Positions 16,834-26,841 of a DNA stretch of 64,000 bases are shown here, one piece after another. A program made the translations under genes and the position numbers. Each line of letters starts with the position of its first letter. The stretch's first letter is position 1. The stretch comes from Pycnococcus provasolii (taxonomy: Eukaryota; Chlorophyta; Pseudoscourfieldiophyceae; Pseudoscourfieldiales; Pycnococcaceae), in NCBI GenBank assembly GCA_938743325.2, contig OW568863.1, positions 558,001-622,000 on the forward strand. Direction: 5' to 3'. Under the pieces are notes generated by a model. It did no database searches. It was given only the letters and a program-made list of their open reading frames with translations, and had not been told where the DNA came from.

Positions 16834-19800
16834 ATGGTGGATATGGATGCACCTGTGGATGTTGATATGGTGGCACTGGATCATGGCGAGGGTGAACCTG
16901 TGAACCCGAGGGTAATTCAAGGTGCTTCCTTACAGAATTCGTTGGAAGCTCCTGCAGGTGTTAACTCGGCTGAGGACGATGCGCAGGAGCTTCCGGCGGA
17001 GATCGACGCGCCGGACCCGCTCATTCCGCAAAATATCGCACCCGAAAACCGACGACGACTCATGAAAGTGTTCAACTACGAAGACCCGCCGGGATCAGGA
17101 AGGAATTACCCAAGGCAATTCCAGGGGACGATCATGGCGACACGAGCGACGGACAGAAGCAGACCGAGAGAATCGCAAGTGTGGAGAATTCACTACAACG
17201 ACGGAGACGTGGAGGAGATGAATGCGGAAGACTTCAGCATGAGCTACCTACACCAACAGCAGCCAGTGCAGCTCGGCGAAGGCATTTGGTACTGGCTCGA
17301 GGAACACCCCGAAGGATACGACGTCGAACACTTCCCGCTCTTTAACCCGCAAACGGGAACGATGATCTTACCACCGCAACAGCTTCAGCAGCAGGTGGAC
17401 GCTGCTGCAGCCAGTGCACCGGCGACGACGACACCTGCCCAGCGACCAACTGCACCGCCGCCGCCAACGCAGCCACCACCGCCGCCGCCACCACCATCAC
17501 AACCACCACCGCCGCCGCCGCCGCCGCGGCGAGCGCCAGCAGCAGCAGCTACAGCAGCACGAGGAGGGCGGCAAGCTACGAATACGCAGCCAGCGCGCCA
17601 GAAGCAGCCAGCACCTGCGGCACAGCGGCGGCAACAGTTGCTGGAGAGCGATTCGGACGATGACAAGCCACCTGCGGCGAAAAGGGGTGATGCGAAAGCC
17701 GCTATGCTACACGTCCTGGATAGCGACTCAGACACGGAGAACGACATGCCACTTGGACAACGTACACCTGAAGCGCAGCATGCATCGAGACAGACACCAA
17801 GATCAGGTGCGAACAAGGGCAAAGCGAAAGTTTCGCCGACGAAAAATGGCAGGGCAACAGCAGCCGGTCCAGGCCCATCCTCAGCGAGCCCAACAAAGAA
17901 AGGGAAAGGCGGCGGTGGATCGCGAAATGGCAACGATGATGATCCAGCTCCCCTGCACAAGTCTGTGTGGAAACGACTCGTCTTACCTTCCTCCCAGCTC
18001 AACGACCTCGTGCAAAAAGTGCGCAGTGCAACGGGTGGCGTCGGCAGTACCAATGCGAGGATCAAGAGGCGTATCGTCGACCTGTCAGACAATATCCGCG
18101 GCCGTTTCGTGACCGTGCGTGAGGATCAGCGCGTCGGCTGGCTACCCGCGGTGGTCAAGAGTATTCAGTTCGCGGATGCACAAGCCGTCTCCGCGAGCAG
18201 CCGCCTCGTCGGCACGTCCGCCAGTCAAATTGGCAAGGCTATGGTCACCGTGGTGCCCTTCCTCATTCCCGTGCCCATTCTTAAGGGCCCGGACGAAGTC
18301 GAACGCGTTTGCATCACTGTTCCTATCGAAGCAATTGCCGACGATGTGGACCTGCCTGGTGCCCCACCAGGGGAAGCCAAGCAGCAGTACGAGCCATGGC
18401 AAAAACTCTTCAGTCTCGGACCACCGGAACATGGCGTTAAGGGCATTGGCGCTTGGCCTTCGCGGGTAGAGGTGAGGCGGCTTGCAATGTCAATTGAACA
18501 CTTGGAAGGCATTTTCCAGATGGACAACGAACTCTCCACGGCTCTGGGTAAAGCAGCTTATTTATCTGAGCACAATGCAACACGTGACCATAAGCGAAAA
18601 AGGTCGGAGGATGAAGTTAAGAGGCTGCAGGAAAAGCTCGAGGTAATGCGCAATCACTCAGCATCCGTACTACCACTCGCAGATGACAGCATTTTTGACA
18701 TTACAAGTGTCGAGGAGGAGAATGCGCATATCGCTGATGCATGGGATGTTCACATTGAGGATGACAATCCCCCCACCTTGTCGCCGCGTGCTGAGACCGG
18801 TGCGCCGCGACCCGCCAGCTTGGAACCAGATTCGCCAGGGTCTCTCTTCAAGATCCCGCGTAGGCGGAGTAGTGGCAATGGCAGAGATTTGCAAGGCTCT
18901 GCTGATCGCGAGGCTCGCCGGGAGATCCAAGACAGGTCGCGCTCACCGCCAGCTCCTCGTGGTCGCTCTTCTCCTCCGCCACGAGGCCGGTCGCCGCCGC
19001 CACGAGGCCGATCGCCGCCGCCACGAGGCAGGTCGCCGCCGCCGAGGGGCGGTGCGGGTGGAGGTGGTCGATCCCTTTCGGGGTCGCGCTCACCGCCACC
19101 TGGTGTGCCGTCGTCGCGAGGTGCTGGTCGCATTTCCCCTCCACCGCGAGACAGGTCGCCGCCGCGAGGTGGTGGTGGACGCTATTCTCCTCCTCCGCCT
19201 CCGCACAGGAGTGGAAGTGGGCGGGTGTCGCCGCCGCGAGGAAGGTCGCCGCCGCGAGGTGGTGGTGGACGCTATTCTCCTCCGCCGCCTCCGCACAGGA
19301 GTGGAAGTGGGCGGGTGTCGCCGCCGCGAGGAAGGTCGCCGCCGCGAGGTGGTGGTGGACGCTATTCCCCTCCTCCGCCTCCGCACAGGAGTGGAGGCGG
19401 GCGGGTGTCGCCGCCACGAGGAAGGTCGCCGCCGCGAGGTGGTGGTGGACGCTATTCCCCTCCTCCTCCTCCGCACAGGAGTGGAGGCGGGCGGGTGTCG
19501 CCGCCGCGAGGAAGGTCGCCGCCGCGAGGCGGCGGCGGCGGTGGCGGCGGCGGACGCTATTCCCCTCCGCCTCCGCTCAGAAGGGGGAGCGGACGGATGT
19601 CGCCGCCGCCGAGGGTTGGTAGTGGACGCATGTCTCCGCCGCGCCACGGTCGCTCGGAGCCGGTGCCCGTTTCGATTCCCGTCGTAGGTCAGAGGCGAGA
19701 GCGCTCGCCAGATATGCGAATGTCTGCACCGTCGCAACGCATGAGAACAGAATCGGGTGGCTGGCAAGCTCCCCCGCATTTACAGCAGCATGCACAACAC

Positions 19801-21231
19801 CCTGGAGCTGGGGGCACCGTCACGATGACTGGCGCGCTGGAAGACTATGGTGATATGAACGATGTGAATCACGGCGATTACTCACTGGCTGCGCGGGATG
19901 AACTTCTTAAGTTCCACCAGAGGAAGAAGCAGGGTCAAATGATCTGGTCCGGCAATGTCAAGTACAAGCCGCCATTTAAGCAGTTTGATGCACCGCAAGC
20001 CGCCGAGAAACAGCACCACAAGTACGCCGCATGCTGGGTGATTGGCCCTGAGGTGACTCAGCCGTCGAACGAGGTGGCGCTCAAGGAGACAGCCTACCTC
20101 ACGGACAAACTTACAAGCATGTCGTCGGACGGAACCCCGACGCTGCACATAAAGTCCTATGCGTCGCTGCCTCAGGTCGTTGCCCTTGAGCTTGATAAGG
20201 TTTGCGCTCGTAAAGGTGCCGTCTTTGCCATCGTCGACAACTGTACAGACAAGAGACCGTCGACGCTTGGTCTTCTGAGTAGCTTCTTGCTGAGCGCACG
20301 TAACCAGCAGATGGACCAGATTGAGGGGAAAGCAGCATGCGTGCCGTTGGACACAACGAGCGCGAAAACAAGGAGCATGCTTATCGTACCACCTACCCCT
20401 GATATCCAGCGCAAACTTGGGATAGACTTCGAGACATCATACGCCGGACTGCTGCCGCTGTGGCCTGGCAACAAGATGAACTCGATCATCAAGGCCCCGA
20501 AGATTGTGCTGTTTGCAATTCTCAACAGACATGCGTCTGACGCGGCATCAGATTACAACGTGATGGTGGCAGCTCCGAGCAGCGCCGCTGCTGCCGCTGC
20601 TCCCATTTCGATGATGCCGCCGCCGCCGCCGCTCAATAGCCTCGGGCTGACGGAACTTGTTCACATCCCGGAGATGCCTTCGCGGATGGAGACTGACGCG
20701 TTCTTGTCGGGCTTGCAGTCCACCGCTCTCAAGGCGCCGCCGCCACCATCGCACTTGATGAATACGTTGACCACAACAGGGACCATACCGGCTCCGAGAG
20801 GGTTTCCTCCCCCGCCACCTCGAAGTACGGGCGGTCCTCCACCATCATCGGCGGCACCGCCTCCGGCGGGTGGATTTCCACCACCTCCGCCGCGGCAGGG
20901 GGAATTCCCGCCGCCGCCTTCTCATCTGCCACCGCCGGGAGGGTTTCCACCCCCGCCACCTCGTCACACGGGTGGTCCTCCGGCGGGTGGATTTCCTCCA
21001 CCTCCGCCGCGGCAGGGGGGATTCCCGCCGCCGCCTTCTCATCTGCCACCGCCGGGTGGGTTTCCACCCCCACCACCTCGACATACGGGCGGTCCTCCGG
21101 CGGGTGGATTTCCTCCACCTCCGCCGCGGCAGGGGGGATTCCCGCCGCCACCTTCTCATCTTCCACAACCTTCACGACGCGGCCGCTCGCCGCCACCAGA
21201 AAGGGACCTGAGCCGGTCTCCTCCTCCATGA
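16834..21231 (+). CDS. Large SPOC-domain protein with RS/proline repeats and a Tudor-like N-terminus
   Basis: 1,465 residues from the ATG at 16834 (GGT ATG GTG). Near residue 70-150 there is a chromatin-reader-like segment (FQGTIMATRATD, VWRIHYNDGDVEEM), resembling Tudor/PWWP folds. Poly-Pro tracts, Ser/Asp acidic clusters and a second globular part (about 380-590) follow. The middle contains four or more copies of a 30-residue RGRSPPRGGGGRYSPPPPP-type unit. Residues about 1025-1240 look like a SPOC domain (MIWSGNVKYKPPFKQF at its entry, then ACWVIGP, YASLPQVVALELDKV). The tail has 39-residue GGFPPPPPRQGG repeats. SPOC proteins (Spen, FPA) link RNA polymerase II phospho-CTD to RNA processing and silencing. 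A nuclear RNA-processing role is inferred. Confidence 0.75.
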   Translation: MVDMDAPVDVDMVALDHGEGEPVNPRVIQGASLQNSLEAPAGVNSAEDDAQELPAEIDAPDPLIPQNIAPENRRRLMKVFNYEDPPGSGRNYPRQFQGTIMATRATDRSRPRESQVWRIHYNDGDVEEMNAEDFSMSYLHQQQPVQLGEGIWYWLEEHPEGYDVEHFPLFNPQTGTMILPPQQLQQQVDAAAASAPATTTPAQRPTAPPPPTQPPPPPPPPSQPPPPPPPPRRAPAAAATAARGGRQATNTQPARQKQPAPAAQRRQQLLESDSDDDKPPAAKRGDAKAAMLHVLDSDSDTENDMPLGQRTPEAQHASRQTPRSGANKGKAKVSPTKNGRATAAGPGPSSASPTKKGKGGGGSRNGNDDDPAPLHKSVWKRLVLPSSQLNDLVQKVRSATGGVGSTNARIKRRIVDLSDNIRGRFVTVREDQRVGWLPAVVKSIQFADAQAVSASSRLVGTSASQIGKAMVTVVPFLIPVPILKGPDEVERVCITVPIEAIADDVDLPGAPPGEAKQQYEPWQKLFSLGPPEHGVKGIGAWPSRVEVRRLAMSIEHLEGIFQMDNELSTALGKAAYLSEHNATRDHKRKRSEDEVKRLQEKLEVMRNHSASVLPLADDSIFDITSVEEENAHIADAWDVHIEDDNPPTLSPRAETGAPRPASLEPDSPGSLFKIPRRRSSGNGRDLQGSADREARREIQDRSRSPPAPRGRSSPPPRGRSPPPRGRSPPPRGRSPPPRGGAGGGGRSLSGSRSPPPGVPSSRGAGRISPPPRDRSPPRGGGGRYSPPPPPHRSGSGRVSPPRGRSPPRGGGGRYSPPPPPHRSGSGRVSPPRGRSPPRGGGGRYSPPPPPHRSGGGRVSPPRGRSPPRGGGGRYSPPPPPHRSGGGRVSPPRGRSPPRGGGGGGGGGRYSPPPPLRRGSGRMSPPPRVGSGRMSPPRHGRSEPVPVSIPVVGQRRERSPDMRMSAPSQRMRTESGGWQAPPHLQQHAQHPGAGGTVTMTGALEDYGDMNDVNHGDYSLAARDELLKFHQRKKQGQMIWSGNVKYKPPFKQFDAPQAAEKQHHKYAACWVIGPEVTQPSNEVALKETAYLTDKLTSMSSDGTPTLHIKSYASLPQVVALELDKVCARKGAVFAIVDNCTDKRPSTLGLLSSFLLSARNQQMDQIEGKAACVPLDTTSAKTRSMLIVPPTPDIQRKLGIDFETSYAGLLPLWPGNKMNSIIKAPKIVLFAILNRHASDAASDYNVMVAAPSSAAAAAAPISMMPPPPPLNSLGLTELVHIPEMPSRMETDAFLSGLQSTALKAPPPPSHLMNTLTTTGTIPAPRGFPPPPPRSTGGPPPSSAAPPPAGGFPPPPPRQGEFPPPPSHLPPPGGFPPPPPRHTGGPPAGGFPPPPPRQGGFPPPPSHLPPPGGFPPPPPRHTGGPPAGGFPPPPPRQGGFPPPPSHLPQPSRRGRSPPPERDLSRSPPP
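19150..19560 (+). repeat. 90-bp coding tandem repeat in the SPOC gene
   Basis: GGTGGTGGTGGACGC recurs near 19168, 19258, 19348 and 19438 with a 90-base period; a lengthened, glycine-expanded copy follows near 19528. The period is a multiple of three, so the frame is kept. Each unit encodes an RS/Pro/Gly segment. Confidence 0.9.
20865..21165 (+). repeat. 117-bp coding tandem repeat in the SPOC gene
   Basis: GGCGGGTGGATTTCC recurs near 20865, 20982 and 21099, a 117-base (39-residue) period. The copies differ at few bases, which suggests recent expansion. The units encode Pro-rich GFPPPPPR segments. Confidence 0.88.
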
Positions 21232-21386
21232 GCAAGCGAGATGGGAGATCTTCCATCTCAGCCACGTTGTCTTCTAAGTTTTTGCTCATTTTGTAATGGA
21301 ATGTACTTTACTCGTCCAGCGGTCGTCCATTCTTACACCCAACACATACAAAAAGGTCTAGTAGTAAATAGTTGTTCTCGCCTATT

Positions 21387-23402
21387 TCAAGCGCGTGTAC
21401 TGCGCCGAGGACGCTTCGACGCCGCTTCCGAGCGCGTCACGCGGCCGTCCCTATTCGTGTCTAGCTCCTCCTCAACAGTTGTCGCGAGGTTCCCGCCTCG
21501 CGAGCGCAGCCGACGCAATGCCAGCGGCTCCTCCTCGACATCTGTCGCCGCCGAGGCTTGCCTACGCGGCTGTGCCGAAGCAGCTGTCGCTGTACTTCCA
21601 ATTTCAGCCTCTGGTGCCTTGCGCTTCGCTCGTGTAGGCCTTGCTTCCGTCGCCGGTGGCGGTGACGGAGGAGCCTCGGCTGCTTTCTTGCCGCGAGGTG
21701 CACGTGCACGCGGTGCTGGCGGTGGTGGCGCAGCAGGCTCCCCCTCCTCCTTCTCTGCGGCAGCCGCCGCCGCCGCAGCAGCCGCAGCTGCCGCATCAGC
21801 TGCTTTCTTGCCGCGAGGTGCACGTGCACGCGGCGCTGGCGGTGGTGGCGCAGCAGGCTCCCCCTCCTCCTTCTCTGCGGCAGCCGCCGCCGCCGCCGCC
21901 GCCGCATCAGCTGCTTTCTTGCCGCGAGGTGCACGTGCACGCGGCGCCGGCGGTAGTGGCGCAGCAGGCTCCTCCTCCTTCTCTGCGGCAGCTGCGGCAG
22001 CCGCCGCCGCCGCCGCCGCCGCATCAGCTGCTTTCTTGCCGCGAGGTGCACGTGCACGCGGCGCCGGCGGTGATGGCGCAGCAGGCTCCTCCTCCTCCTT
22101 CTGTGCGGCAGCCGCCGCCGCCGCATCGGCAGCTTTTTTGCCACGCTGAATACGGGAAACGTCTTCCGTCGGCTGCTTTCTTGCACGAGCACGCGGGGAC
22201 TGTGTTGCAGGCTCCTCCACAGCCGCTTCCACCTCAGCCGAGGGAGCTGTGCGCGGTGGTGGCGCCGCCGCCGCCGCCGCAGCAGCAGCAGCAGCAGCTG
22301 CCTCCGCCGCCTCAGCGCGTGTTCGTAGCTCGACGATCTGAGCCTCTAGGCGGCTCTCATTTTGACTCGCCAAAGTGGACGCCTTTTCATGTGCCTTGTT
22401 CGCCTTCTCGTGAGCCACGCGCAGCGATGCGTGCTCAGCCTCCTTTTCCTTGAGTGCACGTTGCACTTCTGCGAGCTTCGACTCTGCCGCCTGATACGAG
22501 TTCGTGGCGGCGACCGCGTCTTCGCGCGCCTTTGCGAGTGCAGGCTCAAGCTCGTCGCGCACGCGTGCCTGCAGTGACTGCAGCGAGTTTGCATCGTCGG
22601 CGCCTTGCTGCCTCACCCGCCCCAGTTCGAGCTCACCTTGCCTCGCCCTAGAGGTGAGACTGGCGATCTCGTTCTCCAGCGCAGGCACACGAGCTGCCAA
22701 GCTCCGTGTTTCCTCCGCACTTCGTTCGGCCTGATTTGCGCGCACCTCTGCCGCCCGTTTTGCCTCGGTCGCCTCAGCGTGGTTTGCCCTCAACGCCTTG
22801 GACGCGGCGCGTTCTTCCGCAAGCTGTGTTTCGAGCGCGGTGACCGCCTGCTCGAGGCTTTTCGCCTTGTGTTGTAGCTCTTCTTTCTGAGTTTCAGCGG
22901 CAGCCATTCGCTTTTCGTGTTCGATACGTTCACGCACGACGTCCGCCTCCGCTCGTTCCACCGCGTCTTCAATGGCGTTGAATCGCTCTTCGTTTTCGGC
23001 GAGCGCGTCGAGTGCCTGGTCTCTTTCCATCGCGAGGTTGGCGCACTGCTCTTGCAGTTCCGCGAGGTGCGCCGTGAGCGACTCCGATTCGGCGTGCGAG
23101 AGGCGTCCTGCAGTGTGAGAGCCGAAATACCCGTTGGAAGCGGCGTGTCCCGTCGTCATCGCCCCACCAGCAGCATTCCCTACACCGCCACTGAACAAGC
23201 CGAGTGCGTGCCCCCCATTACCACCATCCGCGAGATTCAGATTGCCCACTCCTCCTCCCGGCGTACGCGCTGCACCATGCGTTGAGAGACGCTTGTACAG
23301 AGCTCGCGAAGACATGGGCGTGCGAGCAACGACTGATCCACCTGGAGCAGAGGCACCACCAGGAGGAGATGCACCGCCATCAATGCCAGGAGATACCAGC
23401 AT
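21387..23402 (-). CDS. Coiled-coil protein with Ala-rich repeats and an EF-hand-like loop
   Basis: 671 residues from the ATG at 23402; a GTG lies in frame just before it. After a Gly/Pro-rich head, residues about 105-385 form a long heptad-rich coiled coil (SLTAHLAELQEQCANLAMER onwards). A repeat region follows: about 40-residue units of RARAPRGKKAADA, an Ala run and EKEEGEPAAPPPPAP, four or five copies. These resemble lysine/alanine tails of histone H1-like DNA-binding proteins. The C-terminus has Arg/Lys clusters and DTNRDGRVTRSE, which fits the 12-residue EF-hand calcium loop. The family is not recognised. Nuclear or chromosomal location is likely from composition. It is convergent with the SPOC gene, 156 bases apart. 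Confidence 0.65.
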   Translation of the reverse strand: MLVSPGIDGGASPPGGASAPGGSVVARTPMSSRALYKRLSTHGAARTPGGGVGNLNLADGGNGGHALGLFSGGVGNAAGGAMTTGHAASNGYFGSHTAGRLSHAESESLTAHLAELQEQCANLAMERDQALDALAENEERFNAIEDAVERAEADVVRERIEHEKRMAAAETQKEELQHKAKSLEQAVTALETQLAEERAASKALRANHAEATEAKRAAEVRANQAERSAEETRSLAARVPALENEIASLTSRARQGELELGRVRQQGADDANSLQSLQARVRDELEPALAKAREDAVAATNSYQAAESKLAEVQRALKEKEAEHASLRVAHEKANKAHEKASTLASQNESRLEAQIVELRTRAEAAEAAAAAAAAAAAAAPPPRTAPSAEVEAAVEEPATQSPRARARKQPTEDVSRIQRGKKAADAAAAAAAQKEEEEPAAPSPPAPRARAPRGKKAADAAAAAAAAAAAAAEKEEEPAAPLPPAPRARAPRGKKAADAAAAAAAAAAEKEEGEPAAPPPPAPRARAPRGKKAADAAAAAAAAAAAAAEKEEGEPAAPPPPAPRARAPRGKKAAEAPPSPPPATEARPTRAKRKAPEAEIGSTATAASAQPRRQASAATDVEEEPLALRRLRSRGGNLATTVEEELDTNRDGRVTRSEAASKRPRRSTRA
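21680..22135 (-). repeat. Approx. 111-120-bp coding tandem repeats, Ala-run variation
   Basis: TGCTTTCTTGCCGCGAGGTG starts at 21681, 21801, 21912 and 22029; a diverged copy lies near 22126. Spacing differs (120, 111, 117) only through the length of the GCC/GCA alanine run, always by whole codons. Confidence 0.88.
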
Positions 23403-23840
23403 GGTTGGAACTGCCACAAGAACGAAATAAAAGAAGAAGCAGAGCCAAATCAGAAAAAAAAGACTGCGAGTGCGAATGGCGGGGAAAACACCGCGGCGGC
23501 GAACCCAATCGAACCCTAACCCTAACCCCTAACCCGAACCCTAGCGCTCTGTTAGGGTTTCCTGGGGGGGGGGGGATTCCGAATTCGGTAACTTAGACCC
23601 CTTTACCTTTAGGGGTTTACTGGACTGCTGACAACCTCACCCGTAGCGCACCGTACATGCCACCAAACGCCACCGAGCAAACCGTCGCCTTTGTGATGGA
23701 CCGTTCCACTTTCAACCACCTGTATCCACAGCTATGTTGGAATCGCTCGCCTTAACCTTAAGTTACACTGTAGTACAGATCTGCAGTACTACATAGGTAC
23801 TGTACTGCATTCTTTCCTTTCTATCGTATGAGTAGTGCAC
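23403..23840. promoter_or_regulatory. Upstream region with telomere-like tract, poly-G and a GTAC dyad
   Basis: Next to the coiled-coil gene start is a CCCTAA tract (23511-23545), which reads TTAGGG on that gene's coding strand. It is followed by one inverse GTTAGGGTTT unit and a 12-base G run (23564-23575). Farther right, TGTAGTAC/GTACTACA (23769-23793) forms an 8-bp dyad, followed by TACTGTACTG. No gene is seen. Confidence 0.5.
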
Positions 23841-25082
23841 TTAAGCGACGATGCCGAATCCTGATCGACTCATCGCGGGCTGCTGGCCGGAACCTACTAC
23901 GGGTAAGGACGTCCCCAGGTGGGGAGGTTGGTGCGTGCTGGCGTCGTGCTTCGTCCCCGAAGCCTCGGAGGAAGACTGCAAGATGTGGTCCGCGAACGTG
24001 TCCGCGAATGCCGCACATACACCACGCGCGAACGAAGCGGCCGCAGCGCGGCACGTCGCAAGGGGAACGTAGTCATCGAGCGCCGCATCCATGAGTGGCA
24101 TCGAGCCGCTCGCCTCTGCGTGGCGCTGGAGCACGTCGATGAACGCCTGCAGGCCGCCGGCGTGACGCGGGTCCTCCACCGACGCGTCACGGTCCAGTGC
24201 ATTGGCGGGCACGTCTAACGCATCAACGTCTGGGTCATTGTCGTTGTCGTTGTCGTGTGGGGACAAAGCGTCGAGTTCCTCCTCCACGAGTGCCGCGTCC
24301 GCCTCGGCAGTCGCACCGACGTCGTCGCCGTACCACACGTCGTCGTCGTGCGCGAACAGACCGCCTTGCTCGTTCGCCCCCTCGCGGCTCAGCAGAAGGT
24401 CTGGAGAGTCGCCGAACGCGGCGCTCGCACCAACGGCGCTCGCGCCGTCGTCGTCCTGCCACGTGTGGTCGTGCGCAGCTCGAAGCATTCTGTGAAGTGC
24501 CGCGACCGCGTCGTGGCCGTGGTACTCGACGCCGTCGACGCTCTCGCGTCCGAACGACATGGTCAGCAGTCGGTCCACCCACGCGCCGAACGCGTTCGTC
24601 CCGTCGTCGTGCGCGCCATCCTGCGTAGCGTCGTTCATAGAGATGGTCCCGCACATCTTGAGTAGCTCGCACGTACCTCTTGCGTGCATGCGCGAGGCAA
24701 ACTCGCCGCGAGGCACGCGTCGCTGCAGTTCGCTAGCCGCGGCTGTGAACCTTCTGAGGTCTGCGAGCGTGACGAGTCCGTCGCGGTCGTTGTCCAATAG
24801 CAGCAGTACTCCCGGGTGGTACAGGTTGCACGCGAGTTCTGGTGGGAATCGCAGGCTTGTAACCTCCGCGAGCACGAGGTGGTCGCGTTGGCTGCTGTTG
24901 CCTCTTTGGTTCGTCTTCCGTTCCGATGCGACGTCGATTTCCTCGAACGCCTCGGCGGCTCCTCCGTGGTTCACGGAGTTCGCGCCGATGTGGTTTGCCA
25001 CGGCCGCGGAGGAGGACGAGTATCTGGGCACGAACGAGCCTCGCAGTCGCTCGAACTCCGCGGTGACGAACGCCGACGCCAT
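23841..25082 (-). CDS. EF-hand protein
   Basis: 413 residues. One clear EF-hand lies at about residues 96-110 (DNDRDGLVTLADL) behind FPPELACNLYHPGVLLLL. This arrangement is seen in a poorly characterised plant and algal family of EF-hand proteins with a NLYHPGV lead-in. The rest is helical and acidic with Asp/Asn runs (NDNDNDPDVDALDV), and has a Cys/Ala-rich C-terminal part ending in a disordered tail. No membrane span or catalytic motif is visible. Calcium binding is likely; the role is unknown. Confidence 0.72.
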   Translation of the reverse strand: MASAFVTAEFERLRGSFVPRYSSSSAAVANHIGANSVNHGGAAEAFEEIDVASERKTNQRGNSSQRDHLVLAEVTSLRFPPELACNLYHPGVLLLLDNDRDGLVTLADLRRFTAAASELQRRVPRGEFASRMHARGTCELLKMCGTISMNDATQDGAHDDGTNAFGAWVDRLLTMSFGRESVDGVEYHGHDAVAALHRMLRAAHDHTWQDDDGASAVGASAAFGDSPDLLLSREGANEQGGLFAHDDDVWYGDDVGATAEADAALVEEELDALSPHDNDNDNDPDVDALDVPANALDRDASVEDPRHAGGLQAFIDVLQRHAEASGSMPLMDAALDDYVPLATCRAAAASFARGVCAAFADTFADHILQSSSEASGTKHDASTHQPPHLGTSLPVVGSGQQPAMSRSGFGIVA

Positions 25083-25891
25083 ACCTTAGAAGTACAATAC
25101 AAGCTACCACCAAGCTACCAAGCTAACTAGCACTGTGCAAGTTGCTACGCTAAGGGTAAATTGTGCTGAGCTTTGACTTTACTTTCTTTAAGAGAGTGTG
25201 TGCAAGGAATGATATCAGACGGAGGGACGGAACTCGCCCATTCATTCGGAAGGAGAGAAGGGGCCTTGTTAAAGCAAGGTGGAAGGGAAAGCTTGACTCG
25301 TGAAAGCGTGGTCAAAGACGAGCAAAACAAAGACCAGAGAGGTTGGCACAAACAATTGGGTCCCACAACGTCAACCTGTCAACGGAGAGGAGAGGTCGGA
25401 GAGGAGAGTGGGAGAGCGGCAACGGCACCTGACAACGGAATTCGTGAATTCGTGAATTCCGCGCACTTGACCTTTTTAGTGGTAAACCTTTAAAAATTTT
25501 ACGTTCGCTTCTTCCTCACGCTTCAGCTTTCAGCAGACGTCTTGAGCAGCCTGATGAGCAGGTACAGTACGGGTAGCCTGATGAGCAGGTATGACAAAGT
25601 TTTTAACCTGAGCACAAAGTTGCTTCAAGTGCGCGAAACCTGTGCAGCAGGCAGCTTAGTCTACCTACCTTTAGGCAGCTTGCATTCCGTGCCACTTGCC
25701 ACTTGCCACTTGTCCGTGAAGGTGGTCCGTGATGAGCTAGCTCAGTCTGAGCGGCCGCGTTCCCTCCCTCCCTCGAGGCTCGAGGTGCCAGGAGGCATGC
25801 ATGGGTTCACGCATAACTCTCTAGAGGCCTATTCCCATTCCAAATCCAATTCCAAATTTCACTATTTGGTACAATTAAGAATTGGCTCGTG
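25083..25891. promoter_or_regulatory. Divergent intergenic region
   Basis: This lies between the EF-hand gene and the secreted-protein gene. It contains a near-palindromic GAATTCGTGAATTCGTGAATTC (about 25440), a GGTACAGTAC word at 25561, a repeated AGCCTGATGAGCAGGTA (25547 and 25577), CCACTTG repeats (25690-25712) and CTCGAGGCTCGAGG. No coding sequence is supported. Confidence 0.4.
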
Positions 25892-26770
25892 ATGATGAGG
25901 ATGATGAAGCCTTGGATCCTTCTCAGGAATGTCCTCATGCTCGTGGCTTTTTTCACGTTTGCTCCTTTTTTGGCACAAGCAGGACGCTTCCACAAAGTCG
26001 AAGGTTATCTCGAGCGCGAAAAACCTCAACTCATGTACAAACGACCGAACCCAGCCAGCCACCACATACCGCTGCCTAGCCTCGCGGAGCAATACAGTCG
26101 GCCAGGGTGGTTCAAAGGAGGACTCAACGACAGCCGCGAACAGCGGTACGGAAGTCACGGACAGCCGCACTGGCACCTGCGCAACACAAGGCGCGTCGAC
26201 AGGCACAGGGAGGAGCTCCTCAACAACAAGGCGCAGCACATACGTATCGCCAAAGCTGGACTCAGCAGCGTCAGCCCATATGGCGCGAGGAACGTGCATC
26301 CCATCGACGGGTACGTCAAGCCGCTCAGCCAGCGCGAGCCAGCTCGACTTAAGCCGAAGGACGAGGCGAAGTACAACTACATAAAGGGCATGGGAACAAC
26401 AGTCGACGCCAACGGGAAGCGCACTGACTACAACTTTGCGCTCGAACGGTACCAGCACGGAACGCGACAATGGTCCACAAACCCAGACGCGCGAAACTGG
26501 GCACGTGCGCAAGAGAAGCGGGAGCGCGTCGTAAGCGCCGCAGTCGACGATGGCGCCGGGCGTACTGCCTTGCCTAGCATGGAGACACGCGGCGCCGAAC
26601 GTAACCCGAACCGCATACGCTTCCTCGACACGACCAAAAGGCTCACGGACCACGTGGGAGCAGCGAACGGGCGCACGGAAAGGCAGAGCGCAATGCGCGA
26701 CTACGTCTTGCCCAACCGAGGCTTCGCGCAGTGGAAGTACCAGGGTGACCTACAAGACGGCTCTGTTTAA
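25892..26770 (+). CDS. Secreted or lumenal protein of unknown family
   Basis: 292 residues from the first ATG at 25892. A strong signal peptide (PWILLRNVLMLVAFFTFAPF, then LAQA-GRF) leads into a basic, Arg/His/Tyr-rich chain without Cys. The mature part has repeated YG/PHW-type segments (YGSHGQPHWHLRNTRR, GARNVHPIDGYVKP, YNFALERYQHGTRQW) and little predicted regular structure. No domain is recognised. High Arg and absence of Cys are unusual for a secreted protein and could fit a wall or scale matrix component; that is a guess. Confidence 0.6.
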   Translation: MMRMMKPWILLRNVLMLVAFFTFAPFLAQAGRFHKVEGYLEREKPQLMYKRPNPASHHIPLPSLAEQYSRPGWFKGGLNDSREQRYGSHGQPHWHLRNTRRVDRHREELLNNKAQHIRIAKAGLSSVSPYGARNVHPIDGYVKPLSQREPARLKPKDEAKYNYIKGMGTTVDANGKRTDYNFALERYQHGTRQWSTNPDARNWARAQEKRERVVSAAVDDGAGRTALPSMETRGAERNPNRIRFLDTTKRLTDHVGAANGRTERQSAMRDYVLPNRGFAQWKYQGDLQDGSV

Positions 26771-26841
26771 AGTCGAACATGTAAAACTAAACGAAGATTC
26801 TTTCGCATACGCGCCGACGCGCGCAGAAGTATGTTACAGCA

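Noticed and set aside
19150-19560. Regular repeats as a CRISPR array
   Set aside because: Units are adjacent coding minisatellites without unique spacers, in a eukaryotic gene.
18683-19687. 334-residue Arg-rich plus-strand ORF and its minus-strand partners
   Set aside because: Alternate-frame reading of the G/C-rich SPOC repeats; the whole-codon repeat period keeps every frame open.
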